This document shows positions 43,776 through 51,927 of a stretch of DNA of 64,000 nucleotides, in pieces. Position 1 is the stretch's first letter. The number at the start of each line of letters is the position of its first letter. This DNA is from NORP233 sp050186825. GTDB lineage: Bacteria > Planctomycetota > J058. The DNA lies in contig JBFWYD010000009.1 in NCBI GenBank assembly GCA_050186825.1, positions 124,001 through 188,000 on the forward strand. Direction: 5' to 3'. A program made the translations under genes and the position numbers. Under the pieces are notes generated by a model, which was not told the DNA's origin, made no database searches, and saw nothing but the letters and a program-made list of their open reading frames with translations.

Positions 43776-44059
43776 AGCGACCAGGACCAGCACTATGTGC
43801 TGTTGGGCTTACGTCGCCACGGTACCTCCTGCGGATCCCCCGCGATCTGCTGGGCGCGCCCGGGTGCGGGAACACGACCGGCAAGTTCCGCGGCAGCGCG
43901 GCGGTCACCGTGGCCGGCACGACCCAGGGCCTCTCGGGCGACGGCGGCCCGGGCACGCTGGCCCAGATCAGCGGCCCGAGCGCCCTCCTCCTCGGCGCCG
44001 CGGGCCGGCTCTACGTGTCCGAGCTCTACAACAAGCGGATCCGCGTGCTGAACCCCTGA
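43776..44059 (+). pseudogene. 3' remnant of an NHL-repeat protein
   Basis: In one frame, from about 43823 to the stop at 44057-44059, the translation reads YLLRIPRDLLGAPGCG, then VTVAGTTQGLSGDGG, SGPSALLLGAAGRLYVSE and YNKRIRVLNP. This is a typical NHL beta-propeller blade, but no start codon is in that frame. The matching upstream part (HYVLLGLRRHG, 43791-43822) is in another frame, so a frameshift near 43822 and loss of the 5' end are inferred. It is the only content of this 314-bp gap. Confidence 0.65.
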
Positions 44060-44086
44060 GGACGAGGGACGGCTGGTTCCCGGTCC

Positions 44087-45283
44087 CTAGGCCAGCCACC
44101 TCTGCTCTCGGTAGCTGTCCTCGAGCCAGGGCGGCGGGACCAGGTCCTCGATCCTGGCGACTCGTCCCCTCCGGGCGAAGGTCACCCGAAGGGTCTCGAA
44201 GCCCTGCTCGCCTTCGAGGTCGTACTCCCAAGCCTCGCCGAGCTCAGCGTCCGGGCTCCGGCCGATGAAGTCGGGCACGCCCAGCCGCGCCAGGACCTTG
44301 GCGGCCTTCGCTACGCCCTTGATCGCTTGCGCGGCCTGCCGCCGGTCCGACGGCCGCGGGAACTCACCGGGCTCTTGCAGCGCTCCAGCATGCCTCCTGA
44401 ACTCGTAGCCGACCGCCTGGGGATCGGGCCGCTGGCCCAGCCGCCGCAGCGCGTGCTGCACCACCAGGCGCAGGCCGCGGCAGTGAAGCCACCAGCCGCC
44501 GCCCCCGCCTTCGTTGAGCGGCCCGGTCGATTCATACCCGCTCATCAGTGGGACGCGCTCCAGCTCTTTCAACTGCGGAACGACCGCCTCGACGCGCAGT
44601 TGGCCAGCCGCGTTGGCGGCCGAGATCGTGCTCTCGACCCACTCGCTGACCGCGTGGTTCCGCCACCAATCGTCCCCCAGGGCGTCCAGTGGGACCGGGC
44701 ACTGCCTGCCGAGCGCGCTGCGGACCTTCGCCTCGACCGCCGGGACGAGCGCCGCGTCCAGAGCGTCGTCCGGGGACACGAGCCGCCCGCCGGACAGGTC
44801 CACCACGATTCGGCGCCCCTTCCACGTCCTGAGGAAGAAGTGGCTCCGCCCCTGGACCTCGAGGAAGCCGGCGAGCGCTGCTCTGGACCAGAACGGCCCG
44901 GCGGTGGTGTAGCTGACCTCCCCCGATGCCGCGGAGGCCTCCCACCCCTCGAACACCTCGGTGAGGACGTCGATCCGCAGGACCTCCTCGCCCGTGGGGG
45001 AGAGCACGAGCAGCCCCGCGGACAGCGGCCCGTGCGTGCGGAGGACGACCCAGCCGGAGCCGGAGACGAAGGCCTCGTGGGGCGTGTCCTCTCCTTTGGG
45101 CTGTGGCCGTGACCAGAGGGGTCGCTCAGAGGCCGAGTCGAAGAGGGTGTAGGTGAAGTTCCGCTGGAAGCCTCCCCACCGAGAATGCCCGCCCTCCGCC
45201 TCGTTGTCCGGCGAGCGAGCTTCGAGGCGCCGGGTGCCGTCGTCGCTGACCGCGTCGAAGTCGCCATAGAAGATCGCGGTCAA
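44087..45283 (-). CDS. Unassigned soluble protein
   Basis: This 398-residue protein has an N-terminal beta-rich half (FTYTLFDSASERPLWSRP, GWVVLRTHGPLSAGLLVLS, HFFLRTWKGRRIVVDLSGG). The C-terminal helical half includes GGGGGWWLHCRGLRLVVQHA and AWEYDLEGEQGFETLRV. No family was recognised. The apparent start is TTG at 45283 overlapping the tesB stop (TTGA), implying coupling to tesB. Confidence 0.55.
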   Translation of the reverse strand: MTAIFYGDFDAVSDDGTRRLEARSPDNEAEGGHSRWGGFQRNFTYTLFDSASERPLWSRPQPKGEDTPHEAFVSGSGWVVLRTHGPLSAGLLVLSPTGEEVLRIDVLTEVFEGWEASAASGEVSYTTAGPFWSRAALAGFLEVQGRSHFFLRTWKGRRIVVDLSGGRLVSPDDALDAALVPAVEAKVRSALGRQCPVPLDALGDDWWRNHAVSEWVESTISAANAAGQLRVEAVVPQLKELERVPLMSGYESTGPLNEGGGGGWWLHCRGLRLVVQHALRRLGQRPDPQAVGYEFRRHAGALQEPGEFPRPSDRRQAAQAIKGVAKAAKVLARLGVPDFIGRSPDAELGEAWEYDLEGEQGFETLRVTFARRGRVARIEDLVPPPWLEDSYREQRWLA

Positions 45284-46191
45284 CTCGGCTCAGCCTCGCC
45301 TGCCGCCCGAGAGCCTTCGAGGCCGTCCTGGGCCGTCCTGCGGCGAATCAGCCCCTCCTGCGCCGTCGACGCCACGAGCACTCCCTCGCGCGTGAAGAAC
45401 TGCCCTCGGGCCAGGCCGCGGGCGCCGCACGCGGAGGGGCTGTCGATGTCGTAGAGCAGCCACTCGTCGAGGCGGAAGGGGCGGTGGAACCACATGGCGT
45501 GGTCGAGGCTCGCGATCTGCATGCCCGGGGTGAACCACGAGACGCCGTGCGGCTGGAGCGTGGGGCCGAGCAGGTGGAAGTCGGAGGCGTAGGCCAGCAG
45601 GTGCCGATGCACGCGCGGGTCGTCCGGGAGCTGGCCGTTCGCGCGGAACCACACCTGGCGGCGGGGCTCCCCCACCGACGGCTTGAGCGGGTTGGTCGGG
45701 TCGACCGGGCGGATCTCGATGGGCTTCTCGGCCAGCACGCTGGCGCGCAGGCCCTCGGGGATGCGCTGCGCGATCTTCTGCGCCAGCTCGCGCTCGGAGA
45801 GCAGCTCCTCGGGCGGGGTCGTGGCGGGCAACGCGGCCTGGTGGTCCAGCCCCTCCTCGGGGACCTGGAACGAGGCCGAGAGGCTGAAGATCGGGCGCCC
45901 CTTCTGGATCGCGATCACACGCCGGGTGGTGAAGCTGCTGCCGTCCCGGATCCGCTCGACGTCGTAGATGATCGGCAGCGCCGTGTCGCCCTTGCGCAGG
46001 AAGTAGCCGTGCAGCGAGTGCACCTGGCGCTCCTCCGGCACGGTCTGCCCCGCCGCCGAGACCGCCTGGCCGAGGACCTGCCCGCCGAACACCGTCCCCC
46101 AGCCGAGGTCCTGGCTCTGCCCGCGGAACAGGCGGTCTTCGAGGCGCTCGAGGCGCAGCTGGTCGAGGAGCTGCTGGAGGACGTCGCTCAT
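45280..46191 (-). CDS. tesB: Acyl-CoA thioesterase II
   Basis: This 303-residue double-hotdog thioesterase hydrolyses medium/long acyl-CoAs. It has FRGQSQDLGWGTVFGGQVL near the N-terminus, HSLHGYFLRKGD, and the second-domain catalytic set: Asp in ASLDHAMWFHR, Ser/Thr region DSPSACGARGLARG and Gln in TAQEGLIR. Length and order match TesB. The ATG at 46191 is the family start; 28 upstream in-frame residues are non-homologous. Together with the neighbouring genes it forms a three-gene minus-strand run. Confidence 0.92.
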   Translation of the reverse strand: MSDVLQQLLDQLRLERLEDRLFRGQSQDLGWGTVFGGQVLGQAVSAAGQTVPEERQVHSLHGYFLRKGDTALPIIYDVERIRDGSSFTTRRVIAIQKGRPIFSLSASFQVPEEGLDHQAALPATTPPEELLSERELAQKIAQRIPEGLRASVLAEKPIEIRPVDPTNPLKPSVGEPRRQVWFRANGQLPDDPRVHRHLLAYASDFHLLGPTLQPHGVSWFTPGMQIASLDHAMWFHRPFRLDEWLLYDIDSPSACGARGLARGQFFTREGVLVASTAQEGLIRRRTAQDGLEGSRAAGEAEPS

Positions 46192-46267
46192 GGGGCCAGT
46201 CTCCCCGATTCCCGGGCGGCGTCCCTGCCCGCGTGTGATGAGCACCCCAGCCGTTGCGGAGTCGCAG

Positions 46268-46795
46268 CTATCCATCTCGACGTTCCAGGACCTTCCAGTA
46301 GTTGATCGGGCTGGCCGCGGTCGTCTTGACGCGGCCCGTCAACAGCCCGCGGAAGAGCCCGTAGAAGTTGGCGTAGACGGCCAGCTCGATGCCGTGCACC
46401 GATCTGCGCCACTCGACCCACTTCCGCACATCGTCGGGCGTGGAGGGCTCGTGTCGTCCCGACTCGAACAGGCGGTCGATCGAGTGGTCGAGGAGCCCAT
46501 CGAGCTCACTGGCGGACAGCACATCCCCCAGGGCCTCCAGTCGCTCCTGCGCGGTGTCCGCGAGCTGCAGGACGACGTCCAGGGTCGGTGGGTCGGACGC
46601 GACGGGCCCGAAGTCCCCCGGCACGCAGCCGATCGAGCAGATCAAGCCGTCGAGTCGCCACTGCTCACGGAACGGCTCGAGGAGGGGCGAAGGCCGGACA
46701 TCGGCCTCGCGGGCGAGCAGCAGCAGCCAGTCGGCGTAGATCCAGTCCCTGCTCCAGAAGCCGTGCTCTCCCACGTGGACGAAGCTGGTGGCCAT
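46268..46795 (-). CDS. Unassigned helical protein
   Basis: This 175-residue protein begins ATSFVHVGEHGFWSRDWIYA, followed by amphipathic helices (LLLLAREADVRPSPLLEPFR, RLEALGDVLSASELDGLL). It ends INYWKVLERRDG. No family was recognised. The ATG at 46795 is preceded by GGAGGAG; longer in-frame starts lack that. It is divergent from the gene at 46993. Confidence 0.6.
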   Translation of the reverse strand: MATSFVHVGEHGFWSRDWIYADWLLLLAREADVRPSPLLEPFREQWRLDGLICSIGCVPGDFGPVASDPPTLDVVLQLADTAQERLEALGDVLSASELDGLLDHSIDRLFESGRHEPSTPDDVRKWVEWRRSVHGIELAVYANFYGLFRGLLTGRVKTTAASPINYWKVLERRDG

Positions 46796-46992
46796 GACGC
46801 TCCTCCGCCGCCGCGCTACGCCTCGAGACCGGGAGCACGACCGACGAGCCAGGCGTCGCGGCGCTCCAGGCGCACGCATGGTGGCCACGGCTCTCCGATC
46901 CCGTCGCGGGGCACCCCCGAGGCGCCAACCCCGAGCCGCCAGGGTACTCTCCTGGGCCACGGGCTCGGATCCGTTCGAGCGGGAGCGTCGAT

Positions 46993-48132
46993 GTGAGTCT
47001 CTACGATCGCAGCAAGGCCGAGATCGAAGATCTCCACCGCTGCCAGTTCGATTGGTGCAAGGGGCGGGTCACGAACGAGGTCGCGGCCTGGGAACGCATC
47101 CAGCGCTCCTGGGCGACCGGCTTCCGCCTGGCCGACGACGAGGGCCTGATCGAGGGCTCGAAGCGCCTGCTCGGCCTGCAAGTCCGCTTCAACGAGCGGG
47201 TCGACGATCCGCTCCAGGCCGTGTGGATCGAGGGCTTCACGGGCTACCAGGTGGCGGAGGACCTGTTCCAGGCCTACTACGAGGAGTGGAGCCACCAGGC
47301 CTCGGGGCAGGAGCGCGGTCGCGCCTGGTCCGTCCTGTTGCGGAGCGCCGGCGAGGGACCCTTCGGGCTGGAGTGGGTCCACGCGCATCGCTGCTGGTTG
47401 GCGCCGGAGGCCAGGCCCACCTTCCGCCCGCTCGAGGCCCTGGACCCCCTGCCAACCGAGGCAGAGGCGACCGACGACGAGCCCACCGACGTCCCCTGGG
47501 CCCACGCCACGCCGCCTGTCTGGGCGCAGGCCGAGCCCGCGGAGGCGGAGGAGGCCAGCCCGCCACCTGCGGCGCAGGCGGACCTCCCGCCTTCGACGGA
47601 GATCCGCGCCTTCTTCGGCGACGCCGAGGCGCAGGCCGCCCTGGGCGGAGCCCCGCCCCCCGTGTTCGACCAGCACGACCCGGACTGCTGGCTGCGCGTG
47701 CTGCGCAAGGGCAGCGCCGAGGCCGTCCTCCGGGCAGGGCTCGTGGTGCTGGAGCACCTGCTCGGGCCGTGGGGTCAGTTCTTCCCCGAGGAGTCCGCCC
47801 CGCGCGCGATCCACGAGGGCCTGACCCGCTTCCTCCAGGGCGACGCGCAGGGCCTGGCGGACGCCAAGGCCCTGATCGAGGAGGCGGCCGACCGCGCCTC
47901 CCTCGCGAAGGACTTCGAGCCCGACGAAGCCGAGGGGCCGCTCCCCGCCGACTTCAAGGCCTACGTCCGCGCGACCAACGCCGCCGAGGCGGCGGCGCGG
48001 CTGGCTGCCGGGGCGGACGGCAGCGCGCTCGCGCTGGCGGTCAAGCTGTCCCCGATCCTGATGGCGCTCAGCCAGCAGACCCTGCTCGCGTTGCGGCCAG
48101 AGATCCTGCGGGCCTTTCCCCCGGGGGACTAG
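46993..48132 (+). CDS. Unassigned protein with acidic Pro/Ala linker
   Basis: This 379-residue protein has an N-terminal helical domain (LYDRSKAEIEDLHRCQFDWC, about 1-125). A Pro/Ala/Glu-rich linker (about 150-205) follows, then a C-terminal helical domain (CWLRVLRKGSAEAVLRAGLV, PADFKAYVRATNAAEAAARL). The two-domain layout suggests a scaffold. GTG start; converges with and overlaps the next gene by 4 bp. Confidence 0.6.
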   Translation: MSLYDRSKAEIEDLHRCQFDWCKGRVTNEVAAWERIQRSWATGFRLADDEGLIEGSKRLLGLQVRFNERVDDPLQAVWIEGFTGYQVAEDLFQAYYEEWSHQASGQERGRAWSVLLRSAGEGPFGLEWVHAHRCWLAPEARPTFRPLEALDPLPTEAEATDDEPTDVPWAHATPPVWAQAEPAEAEEASPPPAAQADLPPSTEIRAFFGDAEAQAALGGAPPPVFDQHDPDCWLRVLRKGSAEAVLRAGLVVLEHLLGPWGQFFPEESAPRAIHEGLTRFLQGDAQGLADAKALIEEAADRASLAKDFEPDEAEGPLPADFKAYVRATNAAEAAARLAAGADGSALALAVKLSPILMALSQQTLLALRPEILRAFPPGD

Positions 48133-49427
48133 GCGAGCTCGTCGGGGCTCAGGCGACCGCTGAGTTCGAGGCGCGCCGGCCGCTCGGCTGGAACCGCCGC
48201 TGCGAGCGGGATCCAGCGGCGTTCCGGAGCGTCGCGCAGCTCCAGCACCAACCGCTCGCCTGCGACCCTCCAGGTGGTCGGATCGACCGCTCCGCCGCCG
48301 CGGACCTCGGTCTCCCACACCAGGGGCAAGGGTGGGTCGTCGCCCGCCGGGCGCGCCTCACCCCACAGCACCTCGAGCACCTCGGGCTCGGGCGCGTCCC
48401 AGGACACGAGCTCTGGCTCCAACTCGTCGTGGAGCAAGTCGGCCAGCAGGCCCTGGAGCTGGGCCCAGGTCTGGATCCCCTCGGCGCGGGCGCGCACGCC
48501 CCAGCGCGCGCGGGGGTGGATCAGGATCAGCTCCAGCGCGTCCGCCTCCGCGGCCGGGGCGAGCTCGCCCAGGGCCGCGCCCAGGGTCGGGTCCGCCTCC
48601 CGCGCCGGCGCGAGCGCGCCTTCCTCGTGGAGGGCGCGGAGCGCGACCTGGAGGGCGGCGCGCTGCTCGGGCGCGCAGGCGGCCGCGCGCGGGGCGGCCG
48701 CGCGCGCGAAGGCCGCCGCGTCGAGGTGCGCGCCGCCGCCGAGCAAGACCGCCAAGGCATCGGCCACGGCGCGCGGCTCGCTGACCTCGGCCCCGACCAG
48801 GCGCTCGGCCAGCGCGGCGGCGACGTCGTCCCGCGCGGCGCGCGGCGCCCGGGCGTCGCGCGCCAGGGCCGCCCAGGTCAACGCCCGCCGCGGGGCGCGC
48901 GCGGCGAAGGCGGCCTGGACCCGCGCCCCGAGGTCGGCGGGTGGCCAGCCGACGAGCTGGTCGCGCTCGGCCGCCTCGATCGCCTCACGCGGATCGAGCG
49001 CGCCCGTGAGCGCGGCGCGCAGCGCGGGACCGTAGCGCTCCAACGCCGCGAACACGGGGCGGATCAGGTTGTCGAGCGCGCAGGCGCTGAGCACGAGGTC
49101 CTCGTGGTCGAGGCAAGCCGTGGCGCGCACCTCCCCGGCGTCCAGGTCTAGCTCGAGGGTCGCCACCCGCAGCCCCCGATTGGCCCGGTGGAGAACTTCG
49201 CCGGCCAACGCCCGGCTCTCCGCAGGCACGCGCAGCGGGTCGCGCGCGCGCACCACGACCTGCTGGCGCTCGCCGTCGGCGACCACCTCCAGGGACACGA
49301 CGCCCAGGCCGGTCGCGACGGCCTGGGCCCAGCGTGGCTGGCCAGCCTCGTCCGCGGCGCGCTGGGGCGACCAGCCGCGGGCGCTGAAGTGCGCGATCAG
49401 CAGCTCGGCGAGGGCGAGTGGCTCCAT
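48129..49427 (-). CDS. YbjN-like protein with helical extension
   Basis: This 432-residue protein has a first ~150 residues resembling the YbjN/type III chaperone-like fold (AELLIAHFSARGW, VSLEVVADGERQQVVVRA, HRANRGLRVATLELDLDAGE, DNLIRPVFAALERYGPALRA). An Ala/Arg-rich helical middle (about 170-290) and a C-terminal beta region follow. YbjN-type domains are regulatory or chaperone-like without known catalysis. The assignment is by pattern only. Confidence 0.5.
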   Translation of the reverse strand: MEPLALAELLIAHFSARGWSPQRAADEAGQPRWAQAVATGLGVVSLEVVADGERQQVVVRARDPLRVPAESRALAGEVLHRANRGLRVATLELDLDAGEVRATACLDHEDLVLSACALDNLIRPVFAALERYGPALRAALTGALDPREAIEAAERDQLVGWPPADLGARVQAAFAARAPRRALTWAALARDARAPRAARDDVAAALAERLVGAEVSEPRAVADALAVLLGGGAHLDAAAFARAAAPRAAACAPEQRAALQVALRALHEEGALAPAREADPTLGAALGELAPAAEADALELILIHPRARWGVRARAEGIQTWAQLQGLLADLLHDELEPELVSWDAPEPEVLEVLWGEARPAGDDPPLPLVWETEVRGGGAVDPTTWRVAGERLVLELRDAPERRWIPLAAAVPAERPARLELSGRLSPDELA

Positions 49428-49661
49428 TCGGTGAGTGTAGTCCGGGCCGGCATGCTCTCGGGGCGCCCCTCGGCAGCCGACAGCTCAGACTGCGGCTGCT
49501 CGTGTCACTCCTTGGGCTCTCGCTGGTCGGCTGCCCTGGGCCCGCACAGCCCCCGGCCAAGTGGTGGGCCGGTACCCCTCCACGTTTGTGACACCTGGGG
49601 GGGCGCCTCGAGTTGCGGTGATGCGGGGGCTGGACTGCGGCTTGGGCAGTCCCCGCGACCG

Positions 49662-50145
49662 CGGGTCGAGTTGCTGGAAGGGCTGCTGGTCTCCATGAGC
49701 CCCAGCGGTGCTCCGCACATGGAGGGGGATCGACCGGCTGAACGAGCTCCTGGTGCTCGCGTTGAGCCAGCGGGCCAGGGTCAGGGTGCAGGGGTCGTAC
49801 GCGGCGGCCGACGACTCACAGCCGGAGCCGGACGTGGCGCTCATTCCTCGCAACGATCATTCGCCGGAGCACCCACGCCAGGCCTACCTGGTCGTGGAGG
49901 TCGCCGACAGCTCGCTCGCGAAGGACCGCCGAGTGAAGTCGCCGATCTACGCGGCGAACGGGGTGCCCGAGTACTGGATCGTGAACCTTGTAGACGACCT
50001 GATCGAAGTCCGCACCGAGCCCAAGGGTGAGGAGTACGCTCGCGTCACGCCCTACCGGCATGGCGAGTCAATCCGCCTCCGCGCCTTCCCCGACGTGGAG
50101 ATCGAGGTCGACGCGATCCTCCCGACGCCGTCGGCGCCGGACTGA
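49662..50145 (+). pseudogene. Frameshifted Uma2-family (DUF820) nuclease gene
   Basis: Uma2 proteins have a PD-(D/E)xK-like nuclease fold. Most of the core is open at 49708-50145 (SQPEPDVALIPRN, YLVVEVADSSLAKDRRVK, YAANGVPEYWIVNL). The conserved upstream strand RVELLEGLLVSMSPSGAPHM is in another frame at 49662-49721, broken at the G-run near 49722-49730. The usual N-terminus is not recognisable further upstream. A start at 49708 could still yield a shortened 145-residue protein with the Asp, Glu and Lys catalytic candidates. The preceding 234 bp hold nothing recognised. Confidence 0.7.
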
Positions 50146-50148
50146 GCC

Positions 50149-51927
50149 CTACGCCGCCTCCTCAGACTGCAGCCGGTAGAGCTTCCAGTAGAGGCCCTTG
50201 GCGGCGAGCAGCTCCTCGTGCTTGCCCTCCTCCACGATCCGGCCCTTGTGCAGGACCACGATCCGGTCGGCGCGCTTGATCGTGGACAGGCGGTGCGCGA
50301 TCACGACGGCGGTGCGGTCCGCGAGCAGCGTCTCGAGCGCCTGCTGGATCCGCTCCTCGGTCTCGCCGTCGATGTTGGCGGTGGCCTCGTCCAGGATCAG
50401 GAGCTCGGGGTCGGAGGCCAGCGCGCGGGCGAAGCTCACGAGCTGGCGCTCGCCGGCGGAGAGGTCGTGGCCGCGCTCGCCGAGGAGCTGGTCGTAGCCC
50501 TGGGGGAGGTCGGCGGCGACGGTGTCGGCGTGGACGGCCCTGGCGGCGGCCTCGACGGCCTCGCGGGGGACGCGCTTGGGGTCGAGGGCCACGTTGTTCC
50601 CGAAGGTGTCCGAGAACAGGAAGGTCTCCTGGGGGACGTAGGCGATCCGGCGGCGCAGGGCGCGGCTCTCGAACTCGCGCAGGTCGTGGCCGTCCCAGCG
50701 GACCGCCCCCTCGCTGGGGTCGTAGAAGCGTCCGAGCAGCTTGACGATCGTGCTCTTGCCCGCGCCCGTGGCGCCGACCAGGGCCACGGTCTGGCCGCGC
50801 GGGATCTCGATGTCCACGCCGTGCAGGACCTCCTCGCCGGTGGCGTAGCGGAAGCGCACGCCGTCCAGGCGCACGCCCTGGCTCAGGGGCGGGACCGGCA
50901 GCGGGTCCCGGGGCTCGGGGAGCTCCTCGTCGGTGTCGAGCAGGGTGAACACCTTCTCCGCCGAGGCCAGGGCCGTCTGGAGGATCTGGTAGCGGCCCGA
51001 GAGGTTGTCCACCGGGGAGTAGAAGCGGTCCACGTAGTCCACGAAGGCCACCACCAGGCCCAGGCTGGCGGTGATCCCGAACAGGTGGTCCAGGGCGGCC
51101 CAGAACAGGAGCGCGAGCGTGAGCACGTTCGCGAGCTGGACCCCGGCCGAGAGCGCGCTCGAGAAGGCCACGCTGCGCAGCTGCTCGACGTGCAGGCCCT
51201 CGTTGCGCTCGCTGAACTCGCGCGCGTTGCGCTCCTCGCGGCGGAAGGCCTGGACGATCGTCATCCCGACGATGCTCTCGTTCAGGTAGGTGTTCAGCGC
51301 CGTGTTGCGGTTGCGGATCGCCCGGTAGAGCTGGCGGATCCGGCCGCGCGCCCAGGCGACGCCCACGACCAGGGGCAGGACGAACACGAAGCTGATCAGG
51401 GCCAGGCGCCAGTCCATCCAGAGCATCACGCCCACGATCCCGATCAGGAGCACCGTGTCGGCGACCACCGAGACCAGGCCCGAGGAGATGAACTCGTTCA
51501 GGTTGGCGACGTCGCCCGTGAGCCGGGTCATGATCCGGCCCTGCGGGGTCTTGTCGAAGTAGCTGGGGGCGAGGGTCACCACGCGGCGGAACAGGCGGGT
51601 GCGCACGTCCTTCATCGCGCGCTGCCCCACGAGCTGCATCACGATCCCCTGCGCGTACTGGAGCGCCGCGTGGACCGCGATCAGGGCCAGGTAGCCGGCC
51701 GCGTACTTCCAGAGCTCGGCCGGGAGGCCGGCCCGGATCGGGCCGTCGATCGCCTGCTTGAGCACGACCGGCTGCACGAGCTGCACCGCGGCCACCAGCG
51801 GGAACAGGAGCAGGGCCACCGTCACCAGGCCCACGTGCGGGACGATCAGCTCGAGCACGCGACGCAGCAGGCCGCGCTCGAAGGTGGCCTGGCCCTCGTA
51901 GTCGTGGCGCTTGCGCTCCTCGCTCAT
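50149..51927 (-). CDS. ABC exporter half-transporter, catalytic subunit (MdlB-like)
   Basis: This 592-residue type IV ABC half-transporter has six membrane helices (about 25-320) and an ATPase domain. Walker A is GATGAGKST, the Q-loop is YVPQETFLF, Walker B with catalytic Glu is LLILDEATANID, and the H-loop is IAHRLS. The signature is non-canonical (LSAGERQ), typical for one half of asymmetric exporters. The ATG overlaps the stop of the partner gene (ATGA). It probably exports lipids, peptides or drugs as a heterodimer. It ends 4 bp from the convergent Uma2 remnant. Confidence 0.92.
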   Translation of the reverse strand: MSEERKRHDYEGQATFERGLLRRVLELIVPHVGLVTVALLLFPLVAAVQLVQPVVLKQAIDGPIRAGLPAELWKYAAGYLALIAVHAALQYAQGIVMQLVGQRAMKDVRTRLFRRVVTLAPSYFDKTPQGRIMTRLTGDVANLNEFISSGLVSVVADTVLLIGIVGVMLWMDWRLALISFVFVLPLVVGVAWARGRIRQLYRAIRNRNTALNTYLNESIVGMTIVQAFRREERNAREFSERNEGLHVEQLRSVAFSSALSAGVQLANVLTLALLFWAALDHLFGITASLGLVVAFVDYVDRFYSPVDNLSGRYQILQTALASAEKVFTLLDTDEELPEPRDPLPVPPLSQGVRLDGVRFRYATGEEVLHGVDIEIPRGQTVALVGATGAGKSTIVKLLGRFYDPSEGAVRWDGHDLREFESRALRRRIAYVPQETFLFSDTFGNNVALDPKRVPREAVEAAARAVHADTVAADLPQGYDQLLGERGHDLSAGERQLVSFARALASDPELLILDEATANIDGETEERIQQALETLLADRTAVVIAHRLSTIKRADRIVVLHKGRIVEEGKHEELLAAKGLYWKLYRLQSEEAA

